DNA from: an uncultured Cellvibrio sp.
GTDB taxonomy: Bacteria > Pseudomonadota > Gammaproteobacteria > Pseudomonadales > Cellvibrionaceae
Assembly (NCBI GenBank): GCA_946481735.1
Contig: CAMLOU010000088.1
Location: 1-17,962, forward strand
DNA: 17,962 bases
Direction of reading: 5' to 3'
Position numbers and translations under genes: made by a program. Under the pieces are notes generated by a model that saw only the letters and a list, made by a program, of their open reading frames with translations, was not told the DNA's origin and made no database searches. This document shows, piece after piece, positions 17,701 through 17,962 of the stretch. Numbering within the stretch: position 1 is the first letter of the stretch; each line of letters begins with the position of its first letter.

Positions 17701-17962
17701 GCTTATAACTGGCGCAGTAAATATTTGCTAACTACTCGTGATGTAATCAGTAAATATCCATTGTGGAACGATGATGCTGGTTTCCTGGACGGTTCAATAT
17801 TCTATAACGTTAATGACAACATTACCGTGGGATTACAATTGACTAACATTCTCGACACACAGACCAAAACGATCATGATTCTTGATAATGAAGGAACTGA
17901 AGCAAACCGCTCATGGTTCGTCAACGACCGTCGTGCGGCCCTGATTGTAAGAGCAACGTTCT
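14737..17962 (+). CDS. TonB-dependent outer-membrane receptor, Xanthomonas/Caulobacter type (copy 2), stop codon beyond window
   Basis: Paralogue of the receptor just upstream, same class and presumed role. The frame is open for 1075 codons to the last full codon; the final residues RATF match the RANF end of copy 1, and the next base is T, so only the stop codon is missing. Signal peptide: KFKKSLLAMCVMAFSSPSFS, likely cut after residue 36 as in copy 1. TonB box IEEIVVSG (47-54), plug about 61-186, then the barrel. Plug and the last about 80 residues are almost the same as in copy 1; several middle loops are shorter or rewritten, and an acidic Pro-rich loop lies at 786-815. GAAGGGG (14724-14730) is 6 bases before the ATG. 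The first third uses more A/T-ending codons than the housekeeping genes. It is a separate transcription unit with its own promoter. Confidence 0.92.
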   Translation, partial: MVSHKNHAPYPFSHAPKFKKSLLAMCVMAFSSPSFSQEPAAAGEGSIEEIVVSGVRSSLENAQDIKRNADTFVDSISSKDIGSLPDRSVLEAMQRLPGVSIERFAASEDPDHFGVEGSGAVIRGMTATRSEFNGRDSFTANSGRGLSFQDVPPELMGGVDIYKNQSADMIEGGIGGTVSLRTRKPFDSPDRVIAISGDISYGDIAEEESPTISALFSDRWETAAGEFGFLVNLAHSELKGASHGIQSDAFLEYDATDFAGAEGFDTVWVPNGSNFFMKNDDRTRKGYAAAFQWENTDQTILTTAQFMRSDARLSWTENAVKYQGDAYGGERQIAVLEGTEFTFSDDGVFGSGTMVHEASGGWRGGYAPGDAQFGNKFQMDTRYKDTRTVVDDYAFNIKFTPNDQWEYELDLQYIEAETSDDDLQIALGQWALQTFDTTGDTPSLVLQDPFSTRREAEPDWFQNPENYWWRSAMDHYERSEGESFATRADVKYNFDGDSGLLKSVKFGARFAEREQTVRSTSYNWGTIGAEWKAAVYLSDPLVADQEYEFVDFSDFHRGGVLTVDGGGFLFPSENLVRDVVKGQRELYNSAPDNDPWIPYPQREDLVSHGIFQAPEVYNTTETNKAAYVRLDFGSDEMAMRFNGNIGLRYVELEREAMGSVMYPDLVGIPYPEDAPTDLTDYEAIYAWGEQAVADDRYPTVQDAIAYARDSKNWLTAEERAFGNDAFTLEQAIDEYSGLLPSLNLKLEMTDDLIARFAVSKAIALPDMSEVKNQAVLGSRQLAVTYVPEDELPPDAPPPSDVGGEDENSDEGRDIESVAPVLWEGSGGNPYLQPMESVQYDASLEWYFASVGSFTTSIFYKDLSNTFVTGAFPRSFTNPVTGQTQAVEFTTTVNGGDGYMQGFELAYQQFYDMLPAPWDGLGLQVNYTYIDSGLQNSALSGLAEPVTDLEGEEDRYPLPDISALPLKGVSDHTFNIVGMYEKNDWSLRLAYNWRSKYLLTTRDVISKYPLWNDDAGFLDGSIFYNVNDNITVGLQLTNILDTQTKTIMILDNEGTEANRSWFVNDRRAALIVRATF

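Noticed and set aside
14737..17962. Receptor copy 2 as a pseudogene
   Set aside because: I translated the frame through to the window end: no stop or frameshift, and signal peptide, TonB box, plug and terminal phenylalanine are all intact.
11014..17962. Recent gene conversion between the two receptor genes
   Set aside because: Even where the proteins agree (plug and C-terminus) codons often differ at third positions, so no stretch looks recently copied.

Overview
The window looks like the chromosome of a gammaproteobacterium, most likely Cellvibrio or a close relative in Cellvibrionaceae. Three things point there. The gene order amiB-mutL-miaA-hfq-hflX-hflK-hflC-(DUF2065)-hisZ-purA is the one known from Pseudomonas and its relatives. 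MutL is of the endonuclease type, as in lineages without MutH. The right end carries long TonB-dependent receptors of the Xanthomonas/Caulobacter carbohydrate type, which are numerous in Cellvibrio. The genus is an inference from protein resemblance; no search was run. Every gene I can support is on the + strand.

Positions 1-7844 hold a housekeeping block. It starts inside amiB (cell-wall amidase with a LysM tail), then a short terminator-like hairpin, mutL (mismatch repair) overlapping miaA (tRNA A37 prenylation), hfq (RNA chaperone), hflX (ribosome-splitting GTPase) and the overlapping pair hflK/hflC (membrane partners of FtsH). A strong terminator at 7821-7844 closes this block. Likely internal promoters lie over the miaA stop codon (for hfq) and after hflX (for hflKC).

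Positions 7845-10714 hold a small DUF2065 membrane protein (YjeT type), hisZ (regulatory subunit of ATP phosphoribosyltransferase) and purA (adenylosuccinate synthetase), closed by a strong terminator at 10685-10714. HisZ and PurA both act in purine-linked metabolism: histidine synthesis consumes ATP and PRPP, and PurA makes AMP.

Positions 10715-17962 are an accessory region of two tandem paralogous TonB-dependent receptors of 1121 and 1075 residues. Each has its own upstream region of about 350 bases with dyad symmetries, a candidate promoter and a shared 5' leader next to the start codon, and the first gene ends in a very strong terminator. The first upstream region has a LacI-family-type operator. 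The plug and C-terminal barrel strands are nearly the same in the two proteins, while several presumed surface loops differ, including acidic loops of different design at the same site. This suggests an old duplication in which the two receptors came to bind related but different ligands, probably glycans. The second receptor is cut by the window edge one base into what should be its stop codon, so any enzyme or regulator genes that would name the substrate lie beyond the window.

I found no tRNA, rRNA, CRISPR array, insertion sequence or phage gene. The best candidate for something undescribed is the paired receptor locus and its upstream dyads.
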